Positions 1 through 6,990 of a DNA stretch of 13,020 nt are shown piece by piece. Position 1 is the first letter of the stretch, and every line of letters begins with the position of its first letter. The notes below the pieces were generated by a model. It did not search any database. It was not told the origin of the DNA and saw only the letters and a list, made by a program, of their open reading frames with translations. The stretch spans positions 1 to 13,020 of the forward strand of contig CALFWP010000070.1 of the NCBI GenBank assembly GCA_937927905.1, read 5' to 3'. Position numbers and translations under genes: made by a program. This stretch comes from an uncultured Neomegalonema sp. Its GTDB lineage: Bacteria; Pseudomonadota; Alphaproteobacteria; Rhodobacterales; Rhodobacteraceae.

Positions 1-119
1 GATGCCGTCGGCTCAGCAAGGACTGGGAAAAATCCATCGCCTCTGCTGAGGCATGGATCAACGTCGCACACATCCGCCTCACCACAAGGCGGCTCGCAAG
101 GTATTGTCATGTCTCGTAG
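1..119 (+). CDS. IS5-family transposase, C-terminal end (partial)
   Basis: Reading from base 3 there is an open frame of 38 codons ending in TAG at 117-119. It starts CRRLSKDWEKSIASAEAW and continues with an AHIRL...RRLAR segment. This is the conserved C-terminal tail of IS5-family DDE transposases (the CRRLAKDWE...AHIRLLTRRLAR type common in alphaproteobacteria), which lies just after the catalytic glutamate region. The rest of the gene is outside the window, so whether the element is intact cannot be judged. The tail has no stop or frameshift and ends close to a plausible element end, which fits a complete 3' end. The family assignment rests on recognising this tail only. Confidence 0.85.
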   Translation, partial: CRRLSKDWEKSIASAEAWINVAHIRLTTRRLARYCHVS

Positions 120-139
120 AGTTTTGAGTCAGGCTCTTA
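1..139 (+). mobile_element. Right end of an IS5-family insertion sequence
   Basis: The transposase stop codon at 117-119 is followed within about 20 bases by AGTTTTGAGTCAGGCTCTTA (119-138). A short non-coding tail ending in a GAGTCAGGCTCT-like terminal repeat is what IS5-family elements of this type show. The opposite repeat lies outside the window, so the exact boundary and the target duplication (probably TA or TNA around 137-139) are inferred. The insertion lies about 200 bp upstream of sodC on the same strand, so outward transcription could reach that gene. Confidence 0.6.
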
Positions 140-296
140 CAGTATCTGTAAATATGCGACAGTATTCACGGCTTTTCAGGGCGTGATTGCCGGAATACAA
201 CACAAAAATACATTTTTACTGACCGGATACTTTATGCGGCCAAGCCGTATCAACGTATTGTGTTCTCTGTTTTACGTGGGCGAATTGAATTATGAT

Positions 297-328
297 GTGA
301 TTTGTGATTTCAAAATGTAACAAATCAC
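297..328. promoter_or_regulatory. Perfect 9-bp inverted repeat upstream of sodC
   Basis: GTGATTTGT (297-305) and ACAAATCAC (320-328) are exact reverse complements separated by 14 bases, ending 14 bases before the sodC start codon. It could be a regulator's operator or a hairpin at the 5' end of the mRNA next to the ribosome binding site (GGAG, 333-336). No U-tract follows, so it is not a terminator. No strong sigma-70 promoter is evident in 140-296. TTGCCG followed after 16 bases by TACATT near 187-215 is a weak candidate. The function is inferred from position only. Confidence 0.4.
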
Positions 329-342
329 CATCGGAGTTTCTT

Positions 343-855
343 ATGAAAAACTTACTTTTAGCAACTGTCATGTCAGTGGCATTACCATTTGCGTCCGCGC
401 AGGCGGCAGAGAAAGCAGCAGCGACTCTGATCGGCATAGACGGTAGTGAAATCGGTAAGGCTCATCTCAAGCAAGGCCCACACGGTGTTCTGATCCACGT
501 CAAGGTTTCCGGATTGACACCGGGTAAGCACGGCCTGCATTTGCATTCCCACGGTGTATGCGAAGGTCATGAAGGCTTTAAGACAGCCAAGGGTCATGTC
601 GGTAAAGTGGAAGGTGCTCACGGCCTTATGAATCCTAAGGGTCCGGAACCCGGTGATTTGCCGAACATATATGTCGGTGCCGACGGGACCGGTGAGATGG
701 AAGCCTTCACATCACTTGTCACACTGAAAGGTAATGAAAATAATCTTCTTGATGCCGATGGGTCTACTTTCATTATCCATGAAAAACCCGATGACCACAT
801 AACCCAGCCCATCGGGGGTGCCGGTGCGCGAGTGGCATGTGGCATTATAAAGTAA
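343..855 (+). CDS. sodC: Periplasmic Cu/Zn superoxide dismutase (SodC)
   Basis: This 170-aa protein would convert superoxide to oxygen and hydrogen peroxide in the periplasm. It has a Sec signal peptide (MKNLLLATVMSVALPFASAQA, cleavage near residue 21/22). The family core is present: Cu ligands H66 and H68 (GLHLHSHG), bridging H85, H146 (TFIIHEKPDDH), Zn ligands H93 and D105 (GDLPN), the disulfide pair C73 and C166 (VACGIIK end), and the catalytic Arg R163. Position 102, normally the third Zn-binding His (GPHAGD in relatives), is Glu (GPEPGD). The start at 343 is chosen because it opens the signal peptide and has GGAG 6 bases upstream. An in-frame ATG at 304 would put 13 non-hydrophobic residues ahead of it. 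The gene stands alone, 200 bp after an insertion sequence, and converges on the cytochrome gene. Confidence 0.93.
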   Translation: MKNLLLATVMSVALPFASAQAAEKAAATLIGIDGSEIGKAHLKQGPHGVLIHVKVSGLTPGKHGLHLHSHGVCEGHEGFKTAKGHVGKVEGAHGLMNPKGPEPGDLPNIYVGADGTGEMEAFTSLVTLKGNENNLLDADGSTFIIHEKPDDHITQPIGGAGARVACGIIK

Positions 856-865
856 AAAATTCTCA

Positions 866-895
866 GATTCCGGACTGGTTACACAGGCCGGAATC
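866..895. terminator. Shared hairpin between convergent sodC and cytochrome genes
   Basis: GATTCCGG (866-873) pairs with CCGGAATC (888-895), with a possible inner CTG/CAG pairing. It lies between the sodC stop (855) and the stop of the minus-strand cytochrome gene (918). On the minus strand it is followed, after a few bases, by six U's (complement of 855-860), so it fits a terminator for the cytochrome gene better than for sodC, where no U-tract follows. Confidence 0.5.
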
Positions 896-917
896 ATCGA
901 TAGGTGTACGTCCGGAT

Positions 918-1535
918 TTATTCCGACTCGCTTTCCAGATACGCGATGACGTTGAGGATATCCTCGGGCTTTTTCAGACCGCCAAAGGCCATTTTCGTGC
1001 CTTTGATGTAGGATTTCGGCTTGGTCAGGAATTCCGTCAGGGTTTCTGTGTTCCAAGTGATGTCGGCATTCTGGAACGCTTCGGAATATTTGAAGCCTTC
1101 GACCGAGGCGATTTTGCGCCCGATCACGCCCTGAAGTGAAGGGCCGACTTTGTTTTTGTCGCTATCGGCAACATGGCAGGCGCGGCATTTGCGAAAGACT
1201 TTTTTGCCTTTTTTCACATCTCCGGTGAGCTCCGCGACCTGAAAAGTTGCCGGTACCGTTACGGATTCGGCCTCGCCGGTTTGTGCAAACACCAACTGTA
1301 AAGTTACCGGAGACACGCGGGTGATGCCGGGCAGATTCGCAACTTCCGTAAGCTTGCTGACGCCGTCAACACTGCCGGAGACATTTTTGAAGTGATGAAC
1401 TTCACCGACAGTGTCTTTCTTGACCGAACCGGATGCGATTTTCGATTCGCCGCCCGATAGTGTCCAGGTTGCGGCGTGAGACAGCGTAGCAGTGGCTAAA
1501 AAAAGTGCTGTGCTGAGTGTGAGTGATCTGAGCAT
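918..1535 (-). CDS. Secreted cytochrome c with a shortened N-terminal YceI-like domain
   Basis: This 205-aa protein has a Sec signal peptide (residues 1-21, ending LSHA). Residues 105-205 form a class I cytochrome c: heme-attachment CRACH at 117-121, GPSLQGVIGR at 131-140, and the axial Met182 in GTKMAF, the pattern of c2-type electron carriers. Residues 23-56 (WTLSGGESKIASG..., VGEVHHFKNVSGSV) look like the start of a YceI lipocalin-like domain. Residues 59-83 (VSKLTEVANLPGITRVSPV...) look like the end of the same domain. The roughly 100 residues normally between them are absent, with the frame kept. The protein probably carries electrons in the periplasm, and its partner is unknown. The start has GGAGG 6 bases upstream. 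The gene is monocistronic as far as can be seen, with a candidate terminator at 866-895. The cytochrome call is firm and the YceI part is from pattern recognition. Confidence 0.85.
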   Translation of the reverse strand: MLRSLTLSTALFLATATLSHAATWTLSGGESKIASGSVKKDTVGEVHHFKNVSGSVDGVSKLTEVANLPGITRVSPVTLQLVFAQTGEAESVTVPATFQVAELTGDVKKGKKVFRKCRACHVADSDKNKVGPSLQGVIGRKIASVEGFKYSEAFQNADITWNTETLTEFLTKPKSYIKGTKMAFGGLKKPEDILNVIAYLESESE

Positions 1536-1694
1536 GTGTCCTCCAAGTGTTTCCTGTGCGTAACGAGCGTACAGTGGCGGCGTTTACCATATACCGGTTT
1601 ACTCTAAACAAACTGTACGCCCGCTACCCTTATGCGGCGGCTTTTTCCGGTATAGGGGATAGCCATGTCTGTTTTATCCCTTTGTCTCCGGCTT

Positions 1695-1723
1695 AAAAGC
1701 CTTCGCGCTATACATAGGCTTTT
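1695..1723. other. Perfect 8-bp-stem hairpin in the long intergenic region
   Basis: AAAAGCCT (1695-1702) and AGGCTTTT (1716-1723) are exact complements around a 13-base loop. The A-rich left arm and T-rich right arm resemble a weak intrinsic terminator usable in either direction, but no gene ends next to it. It could belong to an unannotated transcript. Confidence 0.35.
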
Positions 1724-2097
1724 CAACGGCTGCGCCCATATACTAGCGGATTTTGAATCCGATAAATTTCCGTCGCGGGCGGGCTTTATGCTTCGCTTTG
1801 CTGCCCTTGTCGGTCTCCTGCGATGCTATTCATTGATTTGCAGTCCCGAAAATCACAAAAAAATCCGTATGATAAAGTCTCTGTGTTTTTGGCAGGATGC
1901 CGTTTTCAGATACCGGTCTACAGAAAGTTTCGTGCCGGAAAACGGTGCATTTGTGGCGGTATTACGGAAGAAAAAGCACTTACTGCGTATAATATTAATG
2001 CAGCGGATTTTGCCCGGCACCGGTTTGCGCCATGGCCGGATATTCCGCTTTCCGGTTCGGCCGCTTAAAATGCGCGGACATCTTTTATATGTATCAC

Positions 2098-2128
2098 AAA
2101 AAAGGCCCCGGATATTTCCGGAGCCTTT
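2098..2128 (-). terminator. Rho-independent terminator of prsT
   Basis: On the minus strand, 27 bases after the prsT stop codon, AAAGGCTCCGG pairs with CCGGGGCCTTT (one U-G wobble) around a 6-base loop and runs into six U's (complement of 2098-2103). The 11-base arms are identical to those of the terminator at 11717-11750, and only the loop differs. Confidence 0.9.
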
Positions 2129-2154
2129 GTATTCAGTATTGATGTGCGCTTACA

Positions 2155-4920
2155 TCAGCCGTCATTGAGTGTGTTCATAAGCTGCTCCGCTTCAGCGCGT
2201 TCGTCAAAGCTTGCTGTACCCTGCAACACATTGACCAGAACCGCTTTCGCCTCGTCCTTGCGCCCTGATTTTGAGAGAGCATATGCAAAGTGATAGTGAA
2301 TTCCGGGGTTGTTAGGGGCCGCATCTTTGGCTGTTTGCAGCAGGGCAAGACCTTCTTTGACTTTGCCGTATGTGACAAGCATCCAACCGTAGGTGTCAGC
2401 AATTTCAGGCGAACCGCTGGCGGCATCATAAGCGCGTTGGGCATAGTCCAGCGCATCGGGACGCTGGTTCTGATGCCGCAGCCACGCATAGTTGTTCAGT
2501 GCGACGGGATTGTTCGGCTCTAAAACCAGATACGCTTCATAGGCTTTCGCCGCCTCGCCCTTGCGGTCCATTTCCATTAAAGCGGTCGCGTATGTCAGCA
2601 ATGCTGCACGATCGGTTTTGTTGGCTTCAACCCAGGCAGACATGTCTTTAAAAGCAATTTCGTCCTGATTTGCAAGGCGGCGGGCCTTGAATAGGTCAAT
2701 AGCAAGTGGTGAATTCGGCTTCTTTGCGTATGCACTCTCCAGCGCTTTAACGGCTTCAGCTGGTTTGCCGAGTTCTGTCATTGCGTTTGCGGTCAGTCTT
2801 GCCGCCGTGCTCGGGTGTTTGCGTGCCAGGGCTTTCGTTATGGATTTTACAGCCGCAACATTCTCTTCAAGGACTTCAAGTCTGACGAGTGTCGCGGTGA
2901 CGGGAATAACGTCGGGCCATTTGCGGATTGCCGCCTTCAGGGTGTTGCGTGCCGCGTCGACCGCTCCGCTTTGCATTTGGGTTTCTGCAAGCAGTGTTGC
3001 GCTTCGCGGCGATTCCGGCACCAGAGAGCTGATTTTTTCAGCCACCGGAACAGCACGGTCCGCAGCATTTGCATCCATGAGTGCATTGGTCACAAAGACC
3101 AGGATTGCAGGGTTATCAGATGCGATACCGGCCAGCCGGACGGCTTCATCGGCGGCGGCATCAAAGTCTTCCTGAACCATGTGTGCGGACACGAGTGCGC
3201 GTGAAATCGCCAGGGACCGGGGCGCAACTTTGCTGCGTTCAGCAAGAAACGCGGTGGCTTCCTGTCGTTTGCCTTCCTCGGACATACGTTGTGCGACGCC
3301 GAGTGTCAGGACTTCACTTTTCGGTTGTGATTTCAACAGCTGTTTTAGGCGGGGCAGGATATTTTCCGGCGTCCCGTCGCGTTGGTCGAGCTGTGCATAG
3401 GTCGCAATTGCCGACATCATATCGGGTACAATCTGAAGGGATTGGTCGAGATATCCCCGGGCTTCTTTGGTATTGCCCAGTTCCATTGCGACCGTACCGC
3501 GAAGTGCAAGAACAGTTGCACTGCCACGCACCTTGACTCTGTCCAGCAGGTTTTGTGCTGCTGCATGATCGTCATTTGACAATCTGTCCACGGCTTTGAG
3601 CAACAGACGGCGCGTGTTTACATCGGTAAATCCGGGATCCTGAATGGTTTGCGGCGGGTTCAGTAGCGTCAGTGCCATTTCCGCTTCGCGCGCCTCTGCG
3701 GGCACACGGCTTTGGGCAACGCGTTTGAAGATTGCTTCGGCTTTGTCATATTGATCAAGACTGAGATACGCACTCGCCTGCTGACGCAGGCTTGCCATGT
3801 CATTCGGTGATTTGCTTAGAACGCTGTTAAGCATTTCCAGCGCATTGCGCGGTTGCCCGTTTGCAAGCCGGACGCTTGCGAGAGCACGGCGTGCTTCAAG
3901 GTTGCCGGGTTGCATTGTAATATAGCGGGTCAGCAGCGAATCCGCCTGATTGTGTTCGCCCTTTTTGTGCTTGATCAATGCGCCCAGCAATACAGCCGGA
4001 GCAAAGCTGTCAAAGTTACGCTGCAGCTGGGTAAATGAGCGGTTTGCCGCTTCGAAATCGCCCTCTGCGAATTCGATGGCCGCATTGAGGTAATACGTAA
4101 TCGGAGCATCCGGTGCCAGTGTGCGTACAGCATCTCTGTCCGCTGTCGCACGATCAAGATTACCGGTCGCCAGGTTTGCGCGGGCGCGTGCGATCAGCGG
4201 GGCCGGTGCTTCCGGAGCCAAAGAGACAGCCCGGTCGAACGCAACAAAGGCGGCCTGTCTGTCCCCTTTTGCCATTGAAACCTCGCCGCGCAGCATCCAG
4301 CCGGGGGCAAAATCGGGTTTTCCGATGACAATTTCATCCAGCTTATCGGCGGCTGCTTTATAATCTTCCCGCGCCGCGTAAACTTTGGCGAGGCCGAAAT
4401 GTCCTTCCACCCTGCGTGGGTCAACTTCCAGAGTACGGAGATAAGCTGCCTCTGCTTCATCAAACCGGCTGAGCTGTGTGAAGGCATTTGCACTAAGCGT
4501 CAGCCGCTGCACAGTGCCGTCAATTGTGGTGCCGTCCCCTTGCAGCAGTTCGAGAGCACCCTTCGGATCGCCTGCTTTCATGCGGGCTTCGGCAAGCCAG
4601 ATTGAGGTATCATCATTCGGTGACAGCTTATGCGCACGGCCAAGCTCTTTCATTGCACCGTTAATATCACCTTGTTGCAGCAGAATTCTGCCGAGCAGAT
4701 ACCGGCCCATGCCGTTATCGGGATCCTGCCGCAATGCGTTTTTAAGTTCAATGCTCGCTTCGCGAAAGCGGCCTGCGTCAAAATGTGTTTTGGCGCTTCT
4801 GACATATGAATTGTCGATTGAGGCCTGCACATTGGCAGCTGCCGGCAGGGCCGTAATGCATAATGTTGACACGGAAACAGTAGATAGAAATGCAGCAAGC
4901 AGGGTTTTGCGGATTGGCAT
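2155..4920 (-). CDS. prsT: XrtA/PEP-CTERM system TPR-repeat protein PrsT
   Basis: This 921-aa periplasmic or envelope protein is built almost wholly of tetratricopeptide repeats, from about residue 40 (SAKTHFDAGRFREASIELK, then NALRQDPDN) to the C-terminus (ALNNYAWL, ADTYGWML and HYHFAYALSKSGRKDEA units). The length and repeat pattern match the PrsT family (about 900 aa), known from exosortase A exopolysaccharide loci and thought to act as an assembly scaffold. Family members are often described as lipoproteins. Here the signal peptide (residues 1-29, ending LPAAA) contains Cys21 in STLC, which is not a lipobox, so signal peptidase I cleavage is more likely. The start at 4920 has GGGAG 8 bases upstream, and a GTG at 4938 is the alternative. 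It follows the amidotransferase gene after an AT-rich 168-bp gap, so it may have its own promoter, and it ends at the terminator at 2098-2128. Confidence 0.92.
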   Translation of the reverse strand: MPIRKTLLAAFLSTVSVSTLCITALPAAANVQASIDNSYVRSAKTHFDAGRFREASIELKNALRQDPDNGMGRYLLGRILLQQGDINGAMKELGRAHKLSPNDDTSIWLAEARMKAGDPKGALELLQGDGTTIDGTVQRLTLSANAFTQLSRFDEAEAAYLRTLEVDPRRVEGHFGLAKVYAAREDYKAAADKLDEIVIGKPDFAPGWMLRGEVSMAKGDRQAAFVAFDRAVSLAPEAPAPLIARARANLATGNLDRATADRDAVRTLAPDAPITYYLNAAIEFAEGDFEAANRSFTQLQRNFDSFAPAVLLGALIKHKKGEHNQADSLLTRYITMQPGNLEARRALASVRLANGQPRNALEMLNSVLSKSPNDMASLRQQASAYLSLDQYDKAEAIFKRVAQSRVPAEAREAEMALTLLNPPQTIQDPGFTDVNTRRLLLKAVDRLSNDDHAAAQNLLDRVKVRGSATVLALRGTVAMELGNTKEARGYLDQSLQIVPDMMSAIATYAQLDQRDGTPENILPRLKQLLKSQPKSEVLTLGVAQRMSEEGKRQEATAFLAERSKVAPRSLAISRALVSAHMVQEDFDAAADEAVRLAGIASDNPAILVFVTNALMDANAADRAVPVAEKISSLVPESPRSATLLAETQMQSGAVDAARNTLKAAIRKWPDVIPVTATLVRLEVLEENVAAVKSITKALARKHPSTAARLTANAMTELGKPAEAVKALESAYAKKPNSPLAIDLFKARRLANQDEIAFKDMSAWVEANKTDRAALLTYATALMEMDRKGEAAKAYEAYLVLEPNNPVALNNYAWLRHQNQRPDALDYAQRAYDAASGSPEIADTYGWMLVTYGKVKEGLALLQTAKDAAPNNPGIHYHFAYALSKSGRKDEAKAVLVNVLQGTASFDERAEAEQLMNTLNDG

Positions 4921-5088
4921 AGTGCTGGCTCCCGGCACAAATGAATTTATATCCGCAAATTGACGCTATGTAGTTTAAAGTCGCTTAAAGAAAACAGCCT
5001 TGTAAGATTAATTTTTAAATAAAGGCGTACATTGTTTTTTAATTTATGTTCAAAATTTCCCTCTTTATTTGTGTTTAATATCTTACTT
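4921..5088 (-). promoter_or_regulatory. AT-rich gap upstream of prsT, probable promoter region
   Basis: Bases 4981-5080 contain about 24 percent G+C by hand count, far below the flanking genes. No terminator-like hairpin follows the amidotransferase stop. GTAAGATTAA (5002-5011) and TTAATATCTTAC (5075-5086) form an imperfect, widely spaced inverted repeat. A TTGAAC (-35-like) reads on the minus strand at 5053-5048, but no good -10 sits at the right distance, and I saw no sigma-54 -24/-12 pair. The promoter role is inferred from composition and position. Confidence 0.35.
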
Positions 5089-6990
5089 TCATGCCGCATT
5101 CTGTTTTTCGGTTTCTCCGTTCAGTTGTCCCAAAAACTTATTCAGCATGATCAAAGTCCATAACTCGCGGGACCTGTCCGCTTTTCCGCTGCGCATGTCT
5201 TCCCAAAGAGTTCTGACGGCTTTCGGCTTTATAAGTCCTGATTCTGAAAGGTGGGATTTCTCCGGTAACGCATGCATCTGTGCTGCGAAGCGACCGGTCA
5301 TCCATCCGCCAATCGGGGCGACAAAACCGCGTTTTTTCGCATCAAGGATTTCAGAGGGCACCAGACCGCGTAATGCCGCTTTAAGCACATGTTTGCCGCT
5401 GAAACCGTCGAGTTTTAAGCGTGTCGGCAGTTTTGCTGCCCATTGTGCCAGGTGCAGATCAAGCAACGGATTGCGCACTTCAACACCGGCATACATGCTG
5501 GCCCGGTCCACTTTAACCAGCATCCTTCCCGGCAGCCATGTCATCAGGTCGACATACTGCGCGCGGGCAAGAGGGTCATCTGTATCCGCCCGGGCTGCAT
5601 GGGCACGCAGCAAATCGGCTGACGAATACTCAGGGGGGCGGATCATCAAAGCGTCACGTTCCGCTTCGCGCATTATGGCTGTGGCCCGGAACAGGCCGCC
5701 CATGGCATCGGTTGCCAGTGATTCAAAAGTTGATTTCGCGCGAAAAACTTTCGGTGCGTTGGGCAGTGCCGGATATGCCCGTGCCAAAGGCCCGAAGAGG
5801 CCGCGCGAGACCGCGCCAGGTATCCTACCCTTCAGCCGCTCTTCATGAAGGTGATAGGGATAACGGCGGTAACCGGCGAAAAGTTCATCGCCGCCGTCAC
5901 CTGATAAGGCAACCTTCACATGCCTGGCGGCTAATCCGCATAATTGCAGGGTCGGCAAAGCGGAAGCATCGGCAAAGGGTTCGGCAAAGGCATGACCGAT
6001 CGGATCAAGGTCCGCCATGGCCTCTTCATCAACAACTTCAATGTGATGTCTGGCCTGATATTTTTCTGCAATTTTCGCGGCAAGACCGCTTTCATCGAAT
6101 GCGGCGTCCTTAAAGGCCATGGTGCAGGCATCAAGGCCCGGGCCTCTTTGCTGTGTCGCCAGTGCCAGCATTGCGCCGCTGTCAACACCGCCTGACAGGA
6201 ACGCTCCCAGCGGCACATCGGCAATCAGACGTTTACCGATTGCGGACCGCAACAGCGGCACCAGCTCGGCCACCGCATCATCCGGTGTTTGTCCGTTGTC
6301 CTCCGGATGCACTGTAATCGACCAGTAGCGCTCAGCCTTAACATCCCGCCATGCACCGCGTTTGAGGATCAGGCGGTGTGCGGGCGGCAGCTTGTCTATT
6401 CCGGTAAGGATGGATTTCGGTTCCGGCACGTAACCGAAGGCCAGATAATCCGACAGTGCATCCTCACGAATGGCCGGGGTGTGGTCCAGACCGGACAGGA
6501 TTGCGGAAAGGTCGGACCCGAACAACAGCTCTCCCTTGGGTGTTATTGTATAGTAGAGTGGCTTTTTGCCCCAGCGGTCACGGATCAGTGCCAGCGTTTC
6601 GCTTTGCGTATCCCAGATTGCCGCTGCGAAAAAACCGTCCAGCTTTTCAGGCAGGGTTTTGCCCCATGCGCGCCAGCCGTGGACGAGCACTTCGGTATCA
6701 CTGTTTGTTTTAAACTTCGCGCCCTGTGCTTCCAGCTCGGCACGCAGTTCACGAAAGTTGTAGATCATGCCGTTGAAGACAACCGAGATGCCTTCGCCGG
6801 TCATGGGCTGTATCCCGCCCTCCGGGTCGATGATAGCCAGGCGGCGGTGTCCAAGTGCGATACCTTTGTGAAACCAGTGCCCTTCGCCGTCCGGTCCGCG
6901 GTGTGCAATCGCGTCTGTCATCGTCTTCACGCGCCGCTGCGCTATGTCAGCGTAGCCGTTCAGATCGGCAATGCCCGCGATTCCGCACAT
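5089..6990 (-). CDS. XrtA-associated amidotransferase 1 (asparagine synthase family)
   Basis: This 633-aa protein looks like a glutamine-dependent asparagine-synthase-type enzyme. The N-terminal glutaminase domain begins with the catalytic Cys2 (MCGIAGI) and carries HRGPDGEG (30-37), LGHRRLAIID (46-55), NGMIYNF (73-79), NSDTEV (96-101) and RDRWGKKPLYY (137-147). The C-terminal domain has the ATP pyrophosphatase loop SGGVDSG (266-272) and SGDGGDELFAGYRRY near 360. Length and context match the exosortase A system-associated amidotransferase 1 group (about 630 aa), as opposed to housekeeping AsnB. It probably transfers amide nitrogen to a sugar or precursor of the exopolysaccharide in the cytoplasm, but the substrate is unknown. 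The start codon overlaps the xrtA stop by one base (TGATG), with AGGAG 9 bases before it inside xrtA, indicating coupled translation. Confidence 0.92.
   Translation of the reverse strand: MCGIAGIADLNGYADIAQRRVKTMTDAIAHRGPDGEGHWFHKGIALGHRRLAIIDPEGGIQPMTGEGISVVFNGMIYNFRELRAELEAQGAKFKTNSDTEVLVHGWRAWGKTLPEKLDGFFAAAIWDTQSETLALIRDRWGKKPLYYTITPKGELLFGSDLSAILSGLDHTPAIREDALSDYLAFGYVPEPKSILTGIDKLPPAHRLILKRGAWRDVKAERYWSITVHPEDNGQTPDDAVAELVPLLRSAIGKRLIADVPLGAFLSGGVDSGAMLALATQQRGPGLDACTMAFKDAAFDESGLAAKIAEKYQARHHIEVVDEEAMADLDPIGHAFAEPFADASALPTLQLCGLAARHVKVALSGDGGDELFAGYRRYPYHLHEERLKGRIPGAVSRGLFGPLARAYPALPNAPKVFRAKSTFESLATDAMGGLFRATAIMREAERDALMIRPPEYSSADLLRAHAARADTDDPLARAQYVDLMTWLPGRMLVKVDRASMYAGVEVRNPLLDLHLAQWAAKLPTRLKLDGFSGKHVLKAALRGLVPSEILDAKKRGFVAPIGGWMTGRFAAQMHALPEKSHLSESGLIKPKAVRTLWEDMRSGKADRSRELWTLIMLNKFLGQLNGETEKQNAA

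Larger units (their letters stand above)
1536..2154. other. Intergenic region with no supported gene
   Basis: About 620 bp lie between the start of the cytochrome gene and the end of prsT. The first 125 bp should hold the cytochrome promoter. They contain a 9-bp inverted repeat, GCGTACAGT (1567-1575) and ACTGTACGC (1612-1620), that encloses two GTAAAC direct repeats on the minus strand. A hairpin with perfect 8-bp arms (AAAAGCCT/AGGCTTTT, 1695-1723) and a small stem CGGATTTTGAATCCG (1747-1761) follow. The right end is the prsT terminator. Plus-strand open frames here (1665-2168 and 1823-2068) lack a recognisable family and a convincing ribosome binding site, so I do not call them. The region may hold decayed sequence or a small RNA, but nothing establishes that. 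Confidence 0.6.

Noticed and set aside
1747..1761. tRNA anticodon-like stem CGGATTTTGAATCCG
   Set aside because: No T-arm (GTTCGA-type) or acceptor stem is found at the right distances on either side, so it is only a short hairpin.
1823..2068. Plus-strand open frame of 81 codons in the long intergenic region
   Set aside because: No recognisable family, no good ribosome binding site, and composition unlike the real genes. A second frame (1665-2168) overlaps it with equal lack of support and even runs through the prsT terminator.
4921..5088. Sigma-54 promoter upstream of prsT, as expected for PrsK/PrsR-controlled loci
   Set aside because: The nearest resemblance on the minus strand (TAGCGTCAATTTGC) has the wrong spacing and lacks the GG of the -24 element.
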